NCBI GenBank assembly: GCA_963742875.1
Contig: CAVUNO010000022.1
Span: 372,001-436,000, forward strand
Direction: 5' to 3'
Origin: Bog-532 sp963742875
Lineage (GTDB): Bacteria > Actinomycetota > Actinomycetes > Streptosporangiales > Streptosporangiaceae
Length of the DNA stretch: 64,000 nt
The notes beneath the pieces are model-generated. The model had not been told where the DNA came from and made no database searches. It saw nothing but the letters and a program-made list of their open reading frames with translations. Each line of letters begins with the position of its first letter. Position 1 is the first letter of the stretch. Position numbers and translations under genes: made by a program. Positions 53,410 to 61,920 of the stretch are shown here, piece after piece.

Positions 53410-54663
53410 CTAACTCTTGTCCATCCGCGGGAACAGGACCTCGATCAGGATGAGCCGGATCGCGGCCGCCACCGGGATCGCGATCAGCGCGCCGACGATC
53501 CCGAGCAGCACTCCCCCGATCAGAACCGCCACCAGGCTGACGACGGCGGGCACCTGCACGGTGCGGCCCATGATGCGCGGCACGATCAGGTAGTCCTCGG
53601 CCAGGCGGTAAGCGATGTAGAAGGCGAGGGTGCCGATGGCGGTGGGCAGCGATACCGTGAGGGCCACCAGGGTCACGATGAACCCGCCGATCGTCGATCC
53701 GATGACCGGAATAAGGTCCAGGATCGCAACCAGCAGACCCAGCAGCATCGGGTACGGGATGTGGAAGGCGAGCATCCAGAAGAACGTCCCGAGCCCGGCG
53801 ATCGCCGACGTCAGGACGTTGCCCAGCACGTAACCGCCAACCTTGACAAAGATCTGGTCCGTGATCAGGATGACCCGCGGCCGACGGGAATGCGGGACCA
53901 GATGGTAGGCGAACAATTTGATGCTGGGCAGCCCGGCCAGGAAATAGACCGTGAGCACAAGCACGGCCAGGGCCGACGAAAAGGTGCTGATGACCAGCGC
54001 ACCGGCGCCGAGCACCCCGCCGATAACGGAGGAGCCCTTGCTGGTGAGCAGGTTCGTCAGCTTCTGCTGGATCTGGTACTTCTGGTTGAGCTTGCCGAGT
54101 TCGGAGTTGTGATTCTGCAGCTGGTGCAGGTAGGTGGGGACCTGTTTGGCCAGCGCCGTCGTCTGCGACGTGAGCGGCGGGATAGCGATGGCGAGAAAGA
54201 TCCCGATGATGCCGACCAGTCCGGCGAGGACAACCAGGACCGCGGCCCAGCGCGGCATACCCCGGCGGGTCAGCCAGCTGGCCACAGGGTCGAGACCGAC
54301 CGCGATGAACAGGCCGAGGCCGATGATGATCAGGATCGACCGGGAGCGGGCGAACAGCTCCACCAGCCCGTAGGTCACGGCCACCCCGGCCGCCCCGGTC
54401 AGCCCGATATAGAAGGGCGAACGCCGGTTCATGGGCCGGCCAGGCTCGCCCATCCCGCCAGTTTCCTCCGCTACGGCGTTGGCGGCGTCGACCGCCTGCC
54501 GCACGCGGCTTTCGGCCTCGTCGGTCGCCGTGCCCGGCTGGTTCCCCTCTCCGGCTGCGGACTCCCCGAGGTCTGCGGGGTCCTGCTCGGCAGCCTGCGT
54601 GTCACTCGCCGGAGGGTCGCCCACCCGGGTGGATCCGGCGCGGCCCGGCCCGTCCGCGCTCAT
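53410..54663 (-). CDS. AI-2E family transporter (UPF0118)
   Basis: 417 residues. Acidic N-terminus (about 80), then six to eight helices of the AI-2E/YhhQ-PerM family: SILIIIGLGLFIAVGLDPVA, WLTRRGMPRWAAVLVVLAG and LLVAILDLIPVIGSTIGGFI with the characteristic P-x-I-G. Members export small molecules or Na+/H+. ATG 54663 overlaps the upstream stop (ATGA), so it is co-translated with the UPF0104-type protein. Confidence 0.85.
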   Translation of the reverse strand: MSADGPGRAGSTRVGDPPASDTQAAEQDPADLGESAAGEGNQPGTATDEAESRVRQAVDAANAVAEETGGMGEPGRPMNRRSPFYIGLTGAAGVAVTYGLVELFARSRSILIIIGLGLFIAVGLDPVASWLTRRGMPRWAAVLVVLAGLVGIIGIFLAIAIPPLTSQTTALAKQVPTYLHQLQNHNSELGKLNQKYQIQQKLTNLLTSKGSSVIGGVLGAGALVISTFSSALAVLVLTVYFLAGLPSIKLFAYHLVPHSRRPRVILITDQIFVKVGGYVLGNVLTSAIAGLGTFFWMLAFHIPYPMLLGLLVAILDLIPVIGSTIGGFIVTLVALTVSLPTAIGTLAFYIAYRLAEDYLIVPRIMGRTVQVPAVVSLVAVLIGGVLLGIVGALIAIPVAAAIRLILIEVLFPRMDKS

Positions 54664-55964
54664 GGCGCATCACCCAACACGGAATCTCCCCTTGCCGGTC
54701 CGCCGGTCCTATCGCCATGTCGGTCTGCTGGTGCGGCTTTACGGTCCGCTTGCGCGGGCGGGGTGGCCGGCGGCTCAGCTTGGCCGCCGGCGGGGGGCGG
54801 CGCGGCGCTCACCTCGTTACGGCTCATCATGCCCGTCACGGCCTGGCGCATGGCCCGCAGGCCGGCGCCACGCGGCACCTTGAGCGTGACGTAGGCAATC
54901 GCGCCGGCCGGGATCGGCATCCAGAAGTTGATGAGGCGCCAGCCCAGGACGCCGAGCGTCGCCAGGTTGCGGGTCACCCCGAAACTCACCAGCAGCAGCG
55001 GTGTCAGGGAGTCGACCACGCCGAGGCCGGCCGGCGTGACCGGCAGAGCACCGGCCACGTTGGCGATGCCGTATGCGGCGAACAACTCGACCGGATTGAC
55101 GAAGCGGCCGAACGCCGCCACGAAGCACCACAGCGAGGCCGCGTCGAAAATCCAGTTCAGCGCGGCCCAGGTGAGTGATTCGACCAGGACCCGCCGGTCA
55201 CGGGCGAGCGTCGACAGGTTGGCGCTCGTGTCCCGGATCACGTGTTCGAGGCGGTCACCCACCCTCGGGAACCGGCGCCCTATCGCGCGCATGACGCGCA
55301 CGGCGCGGTCGGTGCCGCGGGTCACGCCGAGCACCAGCAGCCCCACCGCGAGCATGATGACCGCGCCGATGATAGCCACCGTCACGTAGATGGGATGAAA
55401 CCCGGCCAGCGGGATGGAGATGACCAGCGATATCCACAGCAGGACGTTGAGGACCACGGTGGACCCGATGCCCTTTGCGGCCATCATCACCCCGGCGTCG
55501 GCGCCGGGGATTCCCTCGGCGGTGAACAGCCGGTAACCGATTGCCGCGCTGCCAAGCGTGCCGGCCGGGATGACGTGCGCGACGGCCGCAGCAGCCAGGT
55601 CGATGCGGAAGAGCCGGGACAGGCTGGGCCTGCCCTCGGGCGGCAGCAGGGCTCTGGTCAGCAGGCCGTAGCAGAACAGCGAGAGGCCCTCGAGGATGAC
55701 GCCGGCGGCCAGCCAGTACGGGTTCAGCTGGCCGAGCAGATTCAAATCCTTGCTGGCACCGGTCAGTTCCGGGACCACCAGATATTCGACGATCAGGACG
55801 ATGAGGAAGAGGACGACGCCGCGGCGTAGCGGCCGGGCGATCACCGGCAGCCAGCCACGCCAGCCCGGTGGCCGTTCGGGCGGCGTTTCCCCGGCGCGCC
55901 GGCGCCACCATGGCCGCCGCTCCGGCGGCGGAGCCGGGCTCAGGCCGTCCTCATCCTTCGGCAC
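54660..55964 (-). CDS. UPF0104/LPG-synthase-TM-domain membrane protein
   Basis: 434 residues. Eight to nine helices of the lysylphosphatidylglycerol-synthase flippase-domain family (GVVLFLIVLIVEYLVV, VAHVIPAGTLGSAAIGYRLF, GIANVAGALPVTPAGLGVVD). It lacks the cytosolic synthase domain, so lipid transport is the best guess. Pro-rich N- and C-terminal tails. Confidence 0.8.
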   Translation of the reverse strand: MPKDEDGLSPAPPPERRPWWRRRAGETPPERPPGWRGWLPVIARPLRRGVVLFLIVLIVEYLVVPELTGASKDLNLLGQLNPYWLAAGVILEGLSLFCYGLLTRALLPPEGRPSLSRLFRIDLAAAAVAHVIPAGTLGSAAIGYRLFTAEGIPGADAGVMMAAKGIGSTVVLNVLLWISLVISIPLAGFHPIYVTVAIIGAVIMLAVGLLVLGVTRGTDRAVRVMRAIGRRFPRVGDRLEHVIRDTSANLSTLARDRRVLVESLTWAALNWIFDAASLWCFVAAFGRFVNPVELFAAYGIANVAGALPVTPAGLGVVDSLTPLLLVSFGVTRNLATLGVLGWRLINFWMPIPAGAIAYVTLKVPRGAGLRAMRQAVTGMMSRNEVSAAPPPAGGQAEPPATPPAQADRKAAPADRHGDRTGGPARGDSVLGDAP

Positions 55965-56031
55965 ATGACACGTCTACCCCAGATAAGGGACGGAACCCAC
56001 ACCGGGGCAAACCGCCGCGCGACGGTGGCCG

Positions 56032-56676
56032 CTACGGGGCCAGGGCCGCGTAGGCCACGACGTTGCTGACGTAGTGCCCGGTCGTCGAGTCGAACGTCCC
56101 ACCGCAGGTGATCAGGCGCAGTTCCGGGTCCGGGGCGGGCCCGTACACCTCGGCGGTCGGGAAGGCGTCCTTCGCGTAGGTCTGCACCCTGGTAATGCTG
56201 AAGACCGCCATGGTGCCGTCGGCCCGGCTCACGTAGACGCGCTCGCCCGGGCGCAGGGTCCCCAGCCGGTAGAAGATGGCCGGCCCGCTGACGGAGTCGA
56301 CGTGCCCGGCGATGACCGAGGACCCGACCGCCCCGGGACGCGGGCTGCCGGTGTACCAGCCGGCCACGGTGGTGCTCGACGGGACCTGAAGGGACCCGTT
56401 GGGCTCCAGGCCGAGGTGGATCAGCGACGTGCGCACCCCGATCGCGGGAATCGTCAGCTCGACCGGGAGAGCCGGCGGCCGGGCGGCCGACAGGCCGCCC
56501 GCCGCCTCAGCCGTCTGGCTGGGCACCGGCACGATCGCCGGTTTGCCGGCCAGGTGCAGGGCGGCCGACGTGTGAGTGTGACCGGAGCTAATGAGCCCTG
56601 CCGCCCCCGCGGCCACAGCCAGCAAGCCGGCCGTGAGTGCCGCGATGGGCAGCAGCCGCCGAAGCGGCCTCCTCAC
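56032..56676 (-). CDS. Sortase (class F-type)
   Basis: 214 residues from GTG 56676, overlapping the stop of the 42-residue ORF (GTGA). Signal anchor (LLPIAALTAGLLAVAAGAAG), then the sortase domain with His in IAGHVDS and Cys in LRLITCGGTFD; the Arg expected after the Cys strand is not obvious. Sortases attach proteins with LPxTG-like signals to the wall. No substrate with such a signal is in the window. A longer frame to 56808 exists. Confidence 0.85.
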   Translation of the reverse strand: MRRPLRRLLPIAALTAGLLAVAAGAAGLISSGHTHTSAALHLAGKPAIVPVPSQTAEAAGGLSAARPPALPVELTIPAIGVRTSLIHLGLEPNGSLQVPSSTTVAGWYTGSPRPGAVGSSVIAGHVDSVSGPAIFYRLGTLRPGERVYVSRADGTMAVFSITRVQTYAKDAFPTAEVYGPAPDPELRLITCGGTFDSTTGHYVSNVVAYAALAP

Positions 56677-56801
56677 TGATGAGCTCCGGCGCGGGCCACC
56701 CGGGACCGGCGAAGGCCGGCGAAGCCCATGAGGGCCAGCAGTGACCCGCCGGCCACGGTGAACAGCCACGGCGCGGAATCGGGGCCGGTGCCGCGCGCCA
56801 T
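56673..56801 (-). CDS. 42-residue membrane ORF coupled to the sortase
   Basis: ATG 56801 to TGA 56673, overlapping the sortase GTG by GTGA. One transmembrane helix (PWLFTVAGGSLLALMGFAGL) followed by RRSRVARAG, like the tail of a sortase substrate but without an LPxTG-type motif. A decayed substrate tail or a sortase partner. Confidence 0.5.
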   Translation of the reverse strand: MARGTGPDSAPWLFTVAGGSLLALMGFAGLRRSRVARAGAHQ

Positions 56802-56893
56802 CCCGCACGTTACTTACCTCTCATTCCATGAAATGCCCGCCCCGGGGAGTGACGCCCGTGCCGGTGAACTCGTTCACCGCTGTGCGCTGTTGA

Positions 56894-58277
56894 TTAGGAC
56901 GAATTTCCGCCGGACAGCAGTCCCTGCGGACTTGGCGCACCGAATTCGATGCGCAGGGCGTTCGGGCCCCCAGGATGGACGATGGTCGCACTATCGGGCA
57001 GGTACGGTGCGCCTTGCGTCCGTATCTGGTCAAGATCGGCGGCGAGGGCAGCGTCTCGCCCGCCGGGGCTGGTGATGGTGACCTGGCGGAATTCCACCGG
57101 CGCACCAGGTCCGGTGTCATTAAAGGAGCCCACGCTGATGGTTCGCTGGGAGACCAGCGAGGCCAGCGTGACCAGCAGGCGTGCGTCCACCTGACCTGCC
57201 GTGATCTGCCGGGCCACCTGCGCGGTGGCATGGAAGCGCGGGTTGCGCAGCAGCTGTGCGCCCGCCGCCTTCCGGTCGGCCAGGTCGGGCCCTTCGGCCG
57301 CCCGGTACGCCGCGCCGCCCTGCGGGGCGATGACGCGGACATCGACGCGAGTGGCCCCCGAACCAAAGCTCGCGATCAAGGTGGGCGCGTACAAGCTGGT
57401 GAGGTCGCTGCCGTACTCGCTGCGCACCGACGGGGACGCGACGATAACATCGGCGCCGAATGGGCTGGCCCCGGTCGATCGCAACGGCAGCAGCCGCCCG
57501 GCCGGGACGCCTTGCCCCAGCAGCGCGGAGCACACCAGGGGCATCGCACGCGATGATCGTGGCGCTGCCCACCTGCTGCGCGACCCAGACCGCCGCCTGA
57601 TCGCGTGCCGCGGCCGCGGCCGACAACGAGGACGCGCCGCTGTTGCCCGGATTAGCGGCCGGTTCCCCCCGCGAGCCGGGTTTGCTGAGCAACCCAGAAA
57701 GCTGCGCGGCGACCAGGGCCAGGATGGCGACGGCCAGCACGATGGCGGCCAGCCGCCAGCGCCAGGCACTGCGTGACCGGGCCGGGGCGGACGGGGCGCG
57801 ATCCGCGGTTCCGGCCGGGCCGTAGGGCGGCTGGCACCGGCCGATGCCAAGCCGGCGGAGGCGCCGGGTAACCCATAGCCGGATCGTGGTGGCCAGCACC
57901 CTGGCCAGCGATGGCTCCGGCGTGCTCGCGGCCGGCCGGGCCACGACTGCGGGGGCCCTGACCGCGACCGGCGTCTGCTGGCCGGCGTTGTTGTCCGCGT
58001 CTTTGGCCGCGTAACTCTCCGCGCTGTAACCCGAATAACCCGCGAACTGGCCCGCGCCGTGGCCGGCGCGGGTGTGAGCGCCGCCCGTTGCGCCCGCAAC
58101 CGCGTCGGCGTTCACGCCAGCCGCTGCCGCCGTCGGTTTCCCCGGCAGGGGTCCCGGCTCGGCGGGTGCCGGGCTGGGGGTCTCCGCCGCCCCGGCCGGT
58201 CCCGGGGTCACCGCGGCCTGCTTTGCGGCCTCGGCTGGCTGACCGCGCGGCGGCCAGCCATGGTCGTGTTTGCGCAT
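56894..58277 (-). pseudogene. Membrane protein, single-base frameshift
   Basis: Starts MRKHDHGWPPRGQPAEAAKQ. A Pro/Ala-rich cytosolic region (about 1-150) precedes a helix (WRLAAIVLAVAILALVAAQL) and an extracytoplasmic domain. After ATIIACD near 57540 the frame changes; the rest reads PLVCSALLGQGVPAGRLLPL, TLIASFGSGATRVDVRVIAP and LLVTLASLVSQRTISVGSFN. Together they make about 460 residues. Domain unrecognised. Confidence 0.65.
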
Positions 58278-58456
58278 ACCTACGATCCCCCGCCGCAGGA
58301 GACATTGCGGCTAGCTTGGGTAAGCACAGCACAACACCGGCCGGTATATCAACCAATATGACGACTTGCCCACGATCCGACACCTATCGCGACGAACCGT
58401 GCGGATCGTGTCGGCCGGTGCGGCAGGCCGGGTGCGGGCTGGCCGGGTGCGGGCTG

Positions 58457-58478
58457 GCATTGACGTGAATGTCAATGC
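58457..58478. promoter_or_regulatory. TetR operator: 8-bp perfect inverted repeat
   Basis: GCATTGAC-GTGAAT-GTCAATGC, seven bases upstream of the ATG at 58486. The TTGAC...GTCAA form is typical of TetR repressors that control fatty-acid or acyl-CoA genes. It overlaps the probable promoter. Confidence 0.7.
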
Positions 58479-58485
58479 TGGCAGA

Positions 58486-58913
58486 ATGGGCGCCATGGCC
58501 CCGACACTGTGGTCGGTGCGGACCGGCCGGGACCGGCTCGACAGCCAGACGCGCGCCGCGCTGATTGCGGCCGCGAGGATCACGTTCTCCCGGCTCGGGT
58601 ACGCGCGCACGACCGTCGCCGACATCACGGAGCGGGCGGATGTCTCCCGCGCGACGTTCTACGTCTACTTCGCGTCCAAGGACGACGTGTTCCGTGTGCT
58701 GACCGAGCAGCTCCGTGACGAGTTCCTGGAGGCCCAGGAGGCGCAGGGCGCCGACCCAGACGATCAGGTGGCGGTGGCCGCCGCATCGGTCACGCGTTTC
58801 GTCGACGTATACGCCAGAAACCTTGCATTTATCACCGTGCTCGAACATCAGGCGCTGACCGATGAGGATCTCCGCACTATGTGGCAGGGCATCCGGGAGC
58901 GGCTGCTGAAGAG
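58486..58913 (+). pseudogene. TetR-family regulator, C-terminus replaced
   Basis: ATG 58486 or 58495. N-terminal HTH (FSRLGYARTTVADITERADV, SRATFYVYFASKDDVF), ligand domain up to about residue 140 (ALTDEDLRTMWQGIRERLLK). After 58910 the frame enters a dehydrogenase relic and runs on in frame into the phosphotransferase gene (stop 60178-60180). About 50-60 C-terminal residues of TetR are lost. DNA binding may survive. Confidence 0.75.
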
Positions 58914-59072
58914 AAGGCAATCCGGGACTGCCACGACCAGCTCCTCAAGCTGGCCGCCGCCGGTGCCATCAAGCCTGTGGTCAGTGAGCGCCTCGGCCTC
59001 GCCGACGTCATCGACGGCCTCGAGCGGCTGGCCGCGGGCACCGCCATCGGGCGGCTTACCTTCCTGCCCTGA
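58905..59072 (+). pseudogene. Zinc-type alcohol dehydrogenase/quinone reductase C-terminal relic
   Basis: Reads IRDCHDQLLKLAAAGAIKPV, SERLGLADVIDGLERLAAG and TAIGRLTFLP before TGA 59070-59072, the last ~50 residues of a medium-chain dehydrogenase. The rest is absent, so a deletion joined it to the TetR gene. Confidence 0.6.
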
Positions 59073-59097
59073 GGGCGGGATGAAGGCGGTGACGGAG

Positions 59098-60180
59098 ATG
59101 ACAGACACCGGAACGGGACACGCCGGCGGGTCCGGCGCCCCGGCTGAGGCCACGGCGGCCCAGGAGGTACGCGGCCTCGACCTGGCGGCGTTCGGCGCGT
59201 ACTTTACGGCCGCCTACCCCGGGACCGTCCGCGGTCCGCTGCACGCCAGCGTGCTGGCCGGAGGCAAGTCGAATATCACCTATGAGGTGACCGACGGCCA
59301 CGGTCGCTGGGTGGTCCGCCGACCCCCGCTCGGCCACGTGCTGGCCACGGCCCACGACATGGCCAGGGAATACCGTGTGATCAGTGCGCTGGCGGGCACC
59401 AAGGTCCCCGTCCCGGCCACCTACCTGCTGTGCGAGGACACGGAGGTGATTGGCGCACCCTTCTACGTGATGGAAAAGGTCGGCGGGACCGCCTACCGGA
59501 CCGCCGCCCAGCTGGAGGCCGTCGGCGCGGAACGGACCCGGCTGATGGCCACCCGGATGATCGGGACCCTCGCCGATCTGCACGCCGTCGATCCCGGCGC
59601 GGTCGGGCTGGCGGACTTCGGGCGGCCGCGGGGTTACCTGGGCCGCCAGGTGCGCCGCTGGAAGAAACAGCTCGACGCCTCCCGCAGCCGTGATCTCCCC
59701 GGCGCCGGCGAACTCTACGCGGCGCTCGAGGCCCATATCCCGGCCGAGTCCGACGTGGCGATCGTGCACGGCGACTTCCGGCTGGACAACCTCCTGGTCG
59801 GCAGCGACGACCGGATCACGGCCGTCCTGGACTGGGAAATGGCCACGCTGGGCGATCCGCTTACCGACGTCGCGCTCTTGCTGGCTTATCAGGCCCTGGC
59901 CCACCTCGAAACCGGATACGCCGTCGCGGACGCGGCCACCGCGCCCGGATTCCCCGCCGCGGACGAGATCGCGGCCCTGTACGCCGAGCGCAGCGGCCGT
60001 GACCTGTCCAACCTGGGCTTCCATCTGGGTTTGGGGTACTTCAAGATCGCCGTGATCTGCGAGGGCATCTACTACCGCTATACGCACGGCCAGACGCTGG
60101 GAGAGGGATTCGGTGATATCGGCGCCGCCCCTGAGCCGCTCATCCGGGCTGGGCTCGCCATTATGAACTCGTCCTCATGA
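59098..60180 (+). CDS. Phosphotransferase (APH fold, ACAD10/11 kinase-like)
   Basis: About 360 residues; ATG 59098 with AAGGCGG upstream, or ATG 59080. Kinase-like APH fold: SVLAGGKSNITYEVTDGHGR, WVVRRPPLGHVLATAHDMAR, Brenner motif VHGDFRLDNLLVG and VLDWEMATLGDPLTDVALLL with metal-binding Asp. This subfamily forms the kinase part of human ACAD10/ACAD11, which acts with the acyl-CoA dehydrogenase part on 4-hydroxyacyl-CoAs. The next gene encodes that dehydrogenase, 13 bases downstream. Confidence 0.88.
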   Translation: MTDTGTGHAGGSGAPAEATAAQEVRGLDLAAFGAYFTAAYPGTVRGPLHASVLAGGKSNITYEVTDGHGRWVVRRPPLGHVLATAHDMAREYRVISALAGTKVPVPATYLLCEDTEVIGAPFYVMEKVGGTAYRTAAQLEAVGAERTRLMATRMIGTLADLHAVDPGAVGLADFGRPRGYLGRQVRRWKKQLDASRSRDLPGAGELYAALEAHIPAESDVAIVHGDFRLDNLLVGSDDRITAVLDWEMATLGDPLTDVALLLAYQALAHLETGYAVADAATAPGFPAADEIAALYAERSGRDLSNLGFHLGLGYFKIAVICEGIYYRYTHGQTLGEGFGDIGAAPEPLIRAGLAIMNSSS

Positions 60181-60193
60181 GGGAGCACTTCTG

Positions 60194-61423
60194 ATGGATT
60201 TCCGCTTCGACGCCGCCACTGAGAAGCTCCGTGACAGCCTGCTCGCCTTCATGGACGAGAAGATCTATCCGGCCGAACCGGTCTTCGCCGAGCAAATGGC
60301 CTCACTCGGCAACCGCTGGGCCTGGACGCAGACGCCGATCATGGGCGAACTGCGGGCCGAGGCCCGCGCCCGCGGCCTGTGGAACCTGTTCCTGCCCGGC
60401 GAGCACGGCGCCGGGCTCACGAACCTGCAGTACGCCCCGCTGGCCGAGATCACGGGGCGCAGCCTGGCCCTGACCCCGGCCGCGCTCAACTGCGCGGCAC
60501 CGGACACCGGCAACATGGAAGTGCTGTCCATGTTCGGCACCGACGAGCAGCGCAAGACGTGGCTCCAGCCGCTGCTGGACGGTGAGATCCGCTCCGCCTT
60601 CGCGATGACCGAGCCGGACGTCGCCTCATCCGACGCGACGAACATTTCCACCCGGATCGAGCGTGACGGCGACGGCTACGTGATCAACGGCCGGAAATGG
60701 TGGATCACCGGGGCGATGAACCCGGACGCCAAGATCTTCATCGTCATGGGGAAGACCAACCCGGCCGAGCAGCGCCACCGCCAGCAGTCGATGATTCTGG
60801 TTCCCCGTGAAACACCGGGGCTGACGGTGTGCCGCGGCATGCAGGTCTTCGGCTACGACGACCACGAGCACGGCGGGCACGCGGAACTTGAGTTCACCGA
60901 CGTCCGGGTCCCGGCCGCCAGCCTCATCGGCGCGGAGGGTGACGGTTTCGCCATCGCCCAGGCCCGGCTCGGCCCCGGCCGGATCCACCACTGCATGCGC
61001 TCGATCGGCGTCGCTGAGCAGGCGATAGAGCTGATGTGCCGGCGGGCCCAGGCGCGGACCGCCTTCGGCAAGCCGCTCGCCGAGCAGGGGGTCATCCGCA
61101 GCTGGATCGCGGAGGCGCGGGTGCGGGTCGAGCAGCTCCGGCTGCTTGTCCTCAAGACCGCCTGGCTCATGGACACGGCTGGGAACAGGGGTGCGCACAC
61201 CGAGATCCAGGCCATCAAGATCGCCACGCCGGAGGCTGTCGAATGGATCCTGGACAAGGCGATACAGGTGCACGGCGCTGGCGGCCTGTCACCGGATTTC
61301 CCGCTCGCCGCCCAGTTCAGCGGTATCCGGACGCTCCGGTTCGCCGACGGCCCGGACGAGGTTCACAAGAACTCGCTGGCCCGGGCCGAACTGAAGCGGC
61401 ACGCCCACGGATCAGCGAACTGA
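60194..61423 (+). CDS. Acyl-CoA dehydrogenase (ACAD10/11-like)
   Basis: 409 residues; ATG after GAGGGAGCAC. Three-domain ACAD fold: N-terminal helices, beta domain (AFAMTEPDVASSDATNIST, GYVINGRKWWITGAMNPDAK), C-terminal helices (LGPGRIHHCMRSIGVAEQAI, RTAFGKPLAEQG, IQVHGAGGLSPDFPLA, FADGPDEVHKNSLARAELKR). RIHHCMRSIG and FADGPDEVH are typical of the ACAD11 branch. FAD-dependent. Works with the kinase upstream in hydroxy-fatty-acid catabolism (inferred from family). Probably repressed through the TetR palindrome. Confidence 0.9.
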   Translation: MDFRFDAATEKLRDSLLAFMDEKIYPAEPVFAEQMASLGNRWAWTQTPIMGELRAEARARGLWNLFLPGEHGAGLTNLQYAPLAEITGRSLALTPAALNCAAPDTGNMEVLSMFGTDEQRKTWLQPLLDGEIRSAFAMTEPDVASSDATNISTRIERDGDGYVINGRKWWITGAMNPDAKIFIVMGKTNPAEQRHRQQSMILVPRETPGLTVCRGMQVFGYDDHEHGGHAELEFTDVRVPAASLIGAEGDGFAIAQARLGPGRIHHCMRSIGVAEQAIELMCRRAQARTAFGKPLAEQGVIRSWIAEARVRVEQLRLLVLKTAWLMDTAGNRGAHTEIQAIKIATPEAVEWILDKAIQVHGAGGLSPDFPLAAQFSGIRTLRFADGPDEVHKNSLARAELKRHAHGSAN

Positions 61424-61506
61424 CGGGGCGCGCTGGGCCGGGGTGACCCCCACTCCGGTCCCGTTCGGGAAAAGATGGGCGTACGGCTCTCTTCCGGTAG
61501 TACGCC

Positions 61507-61545
61507 TTGACATCCTCCACCGCCCTGAAGAGCGAGGATTCCCGC
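61507..61545 (+). mobile_element. IS200/IS605-type right-end relic
   Basis: TTGACATCCTCCACCGCCCTGAAGAGCGAGGATTCCCG-like sequence matches the conserved hairpin at the right end of IS200/IS605 (TnpB) elements: TTGACATCCTCC ... GAAG ... GGATTCC. No tnpB remains; the preceding ~70 bases may be the 3' end of the guide-RNA region. Confidence 0.5.
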
Positions 61546-61571
61546 GCGACTCGACGTGCTCGAGATATCAC

Positions 61572-61612
61572 GAAGGCCGCCACCGCTTGGCTTTGCGGTA
61601 TAGGCGGCCTTC
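61572..61612 (+). terminator. Hairpin downstream of the dehydrogenase
   Basis: GAAGGCCGCC (61572-61581) pairs exactly with GGCGGCCTTC (61603-61612) across a 21-base loop. No T-tract. It could end the operon or belong to the IS605 relic. Confidence 0.45.
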
Positions 61613-61920
61613 GCCAGTGGCATCTTCCCCGGATGTCAGGTCGCGTGGCGGTTCGCGGATCATGCCATGGTCAACTACCCAAGAGGGCTTACCGCGCTAC
61701 GGGGTGATCGCGGCTAGGCGTGTCCCGACGAACATGCTTCCCGTCGTGGCCGTCACGAGCGCGAAGAGCCGGCGGGCAGGTCCCGATCGCCGGAGGCGGT
61801 GAACGGGGTTGTTACGGCCGTGATCACGTCCAGGCCGGTTAGCATATACGGTCCCCTCTGTCCCTGTGTGGCTTGATCTGCGCCGCCTTAGAATACGCAA
61901 ATACCAAACGAGGAGGGCCG
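61613..61920. other. Intergenic region upstream of the ROK kinase
   Basis: No gene recognised. Should hold the ROK promoter. GAGGAGGGCC precedes the ATG at 61921. I saw no riboswitch-like structure. Confidence 0.4.

Noticed and set aside
61613..61920. Riboswitch upstream of the ROK kinase
   Set aside because: Only short stems are present; no known riboswitch core could be recognised.
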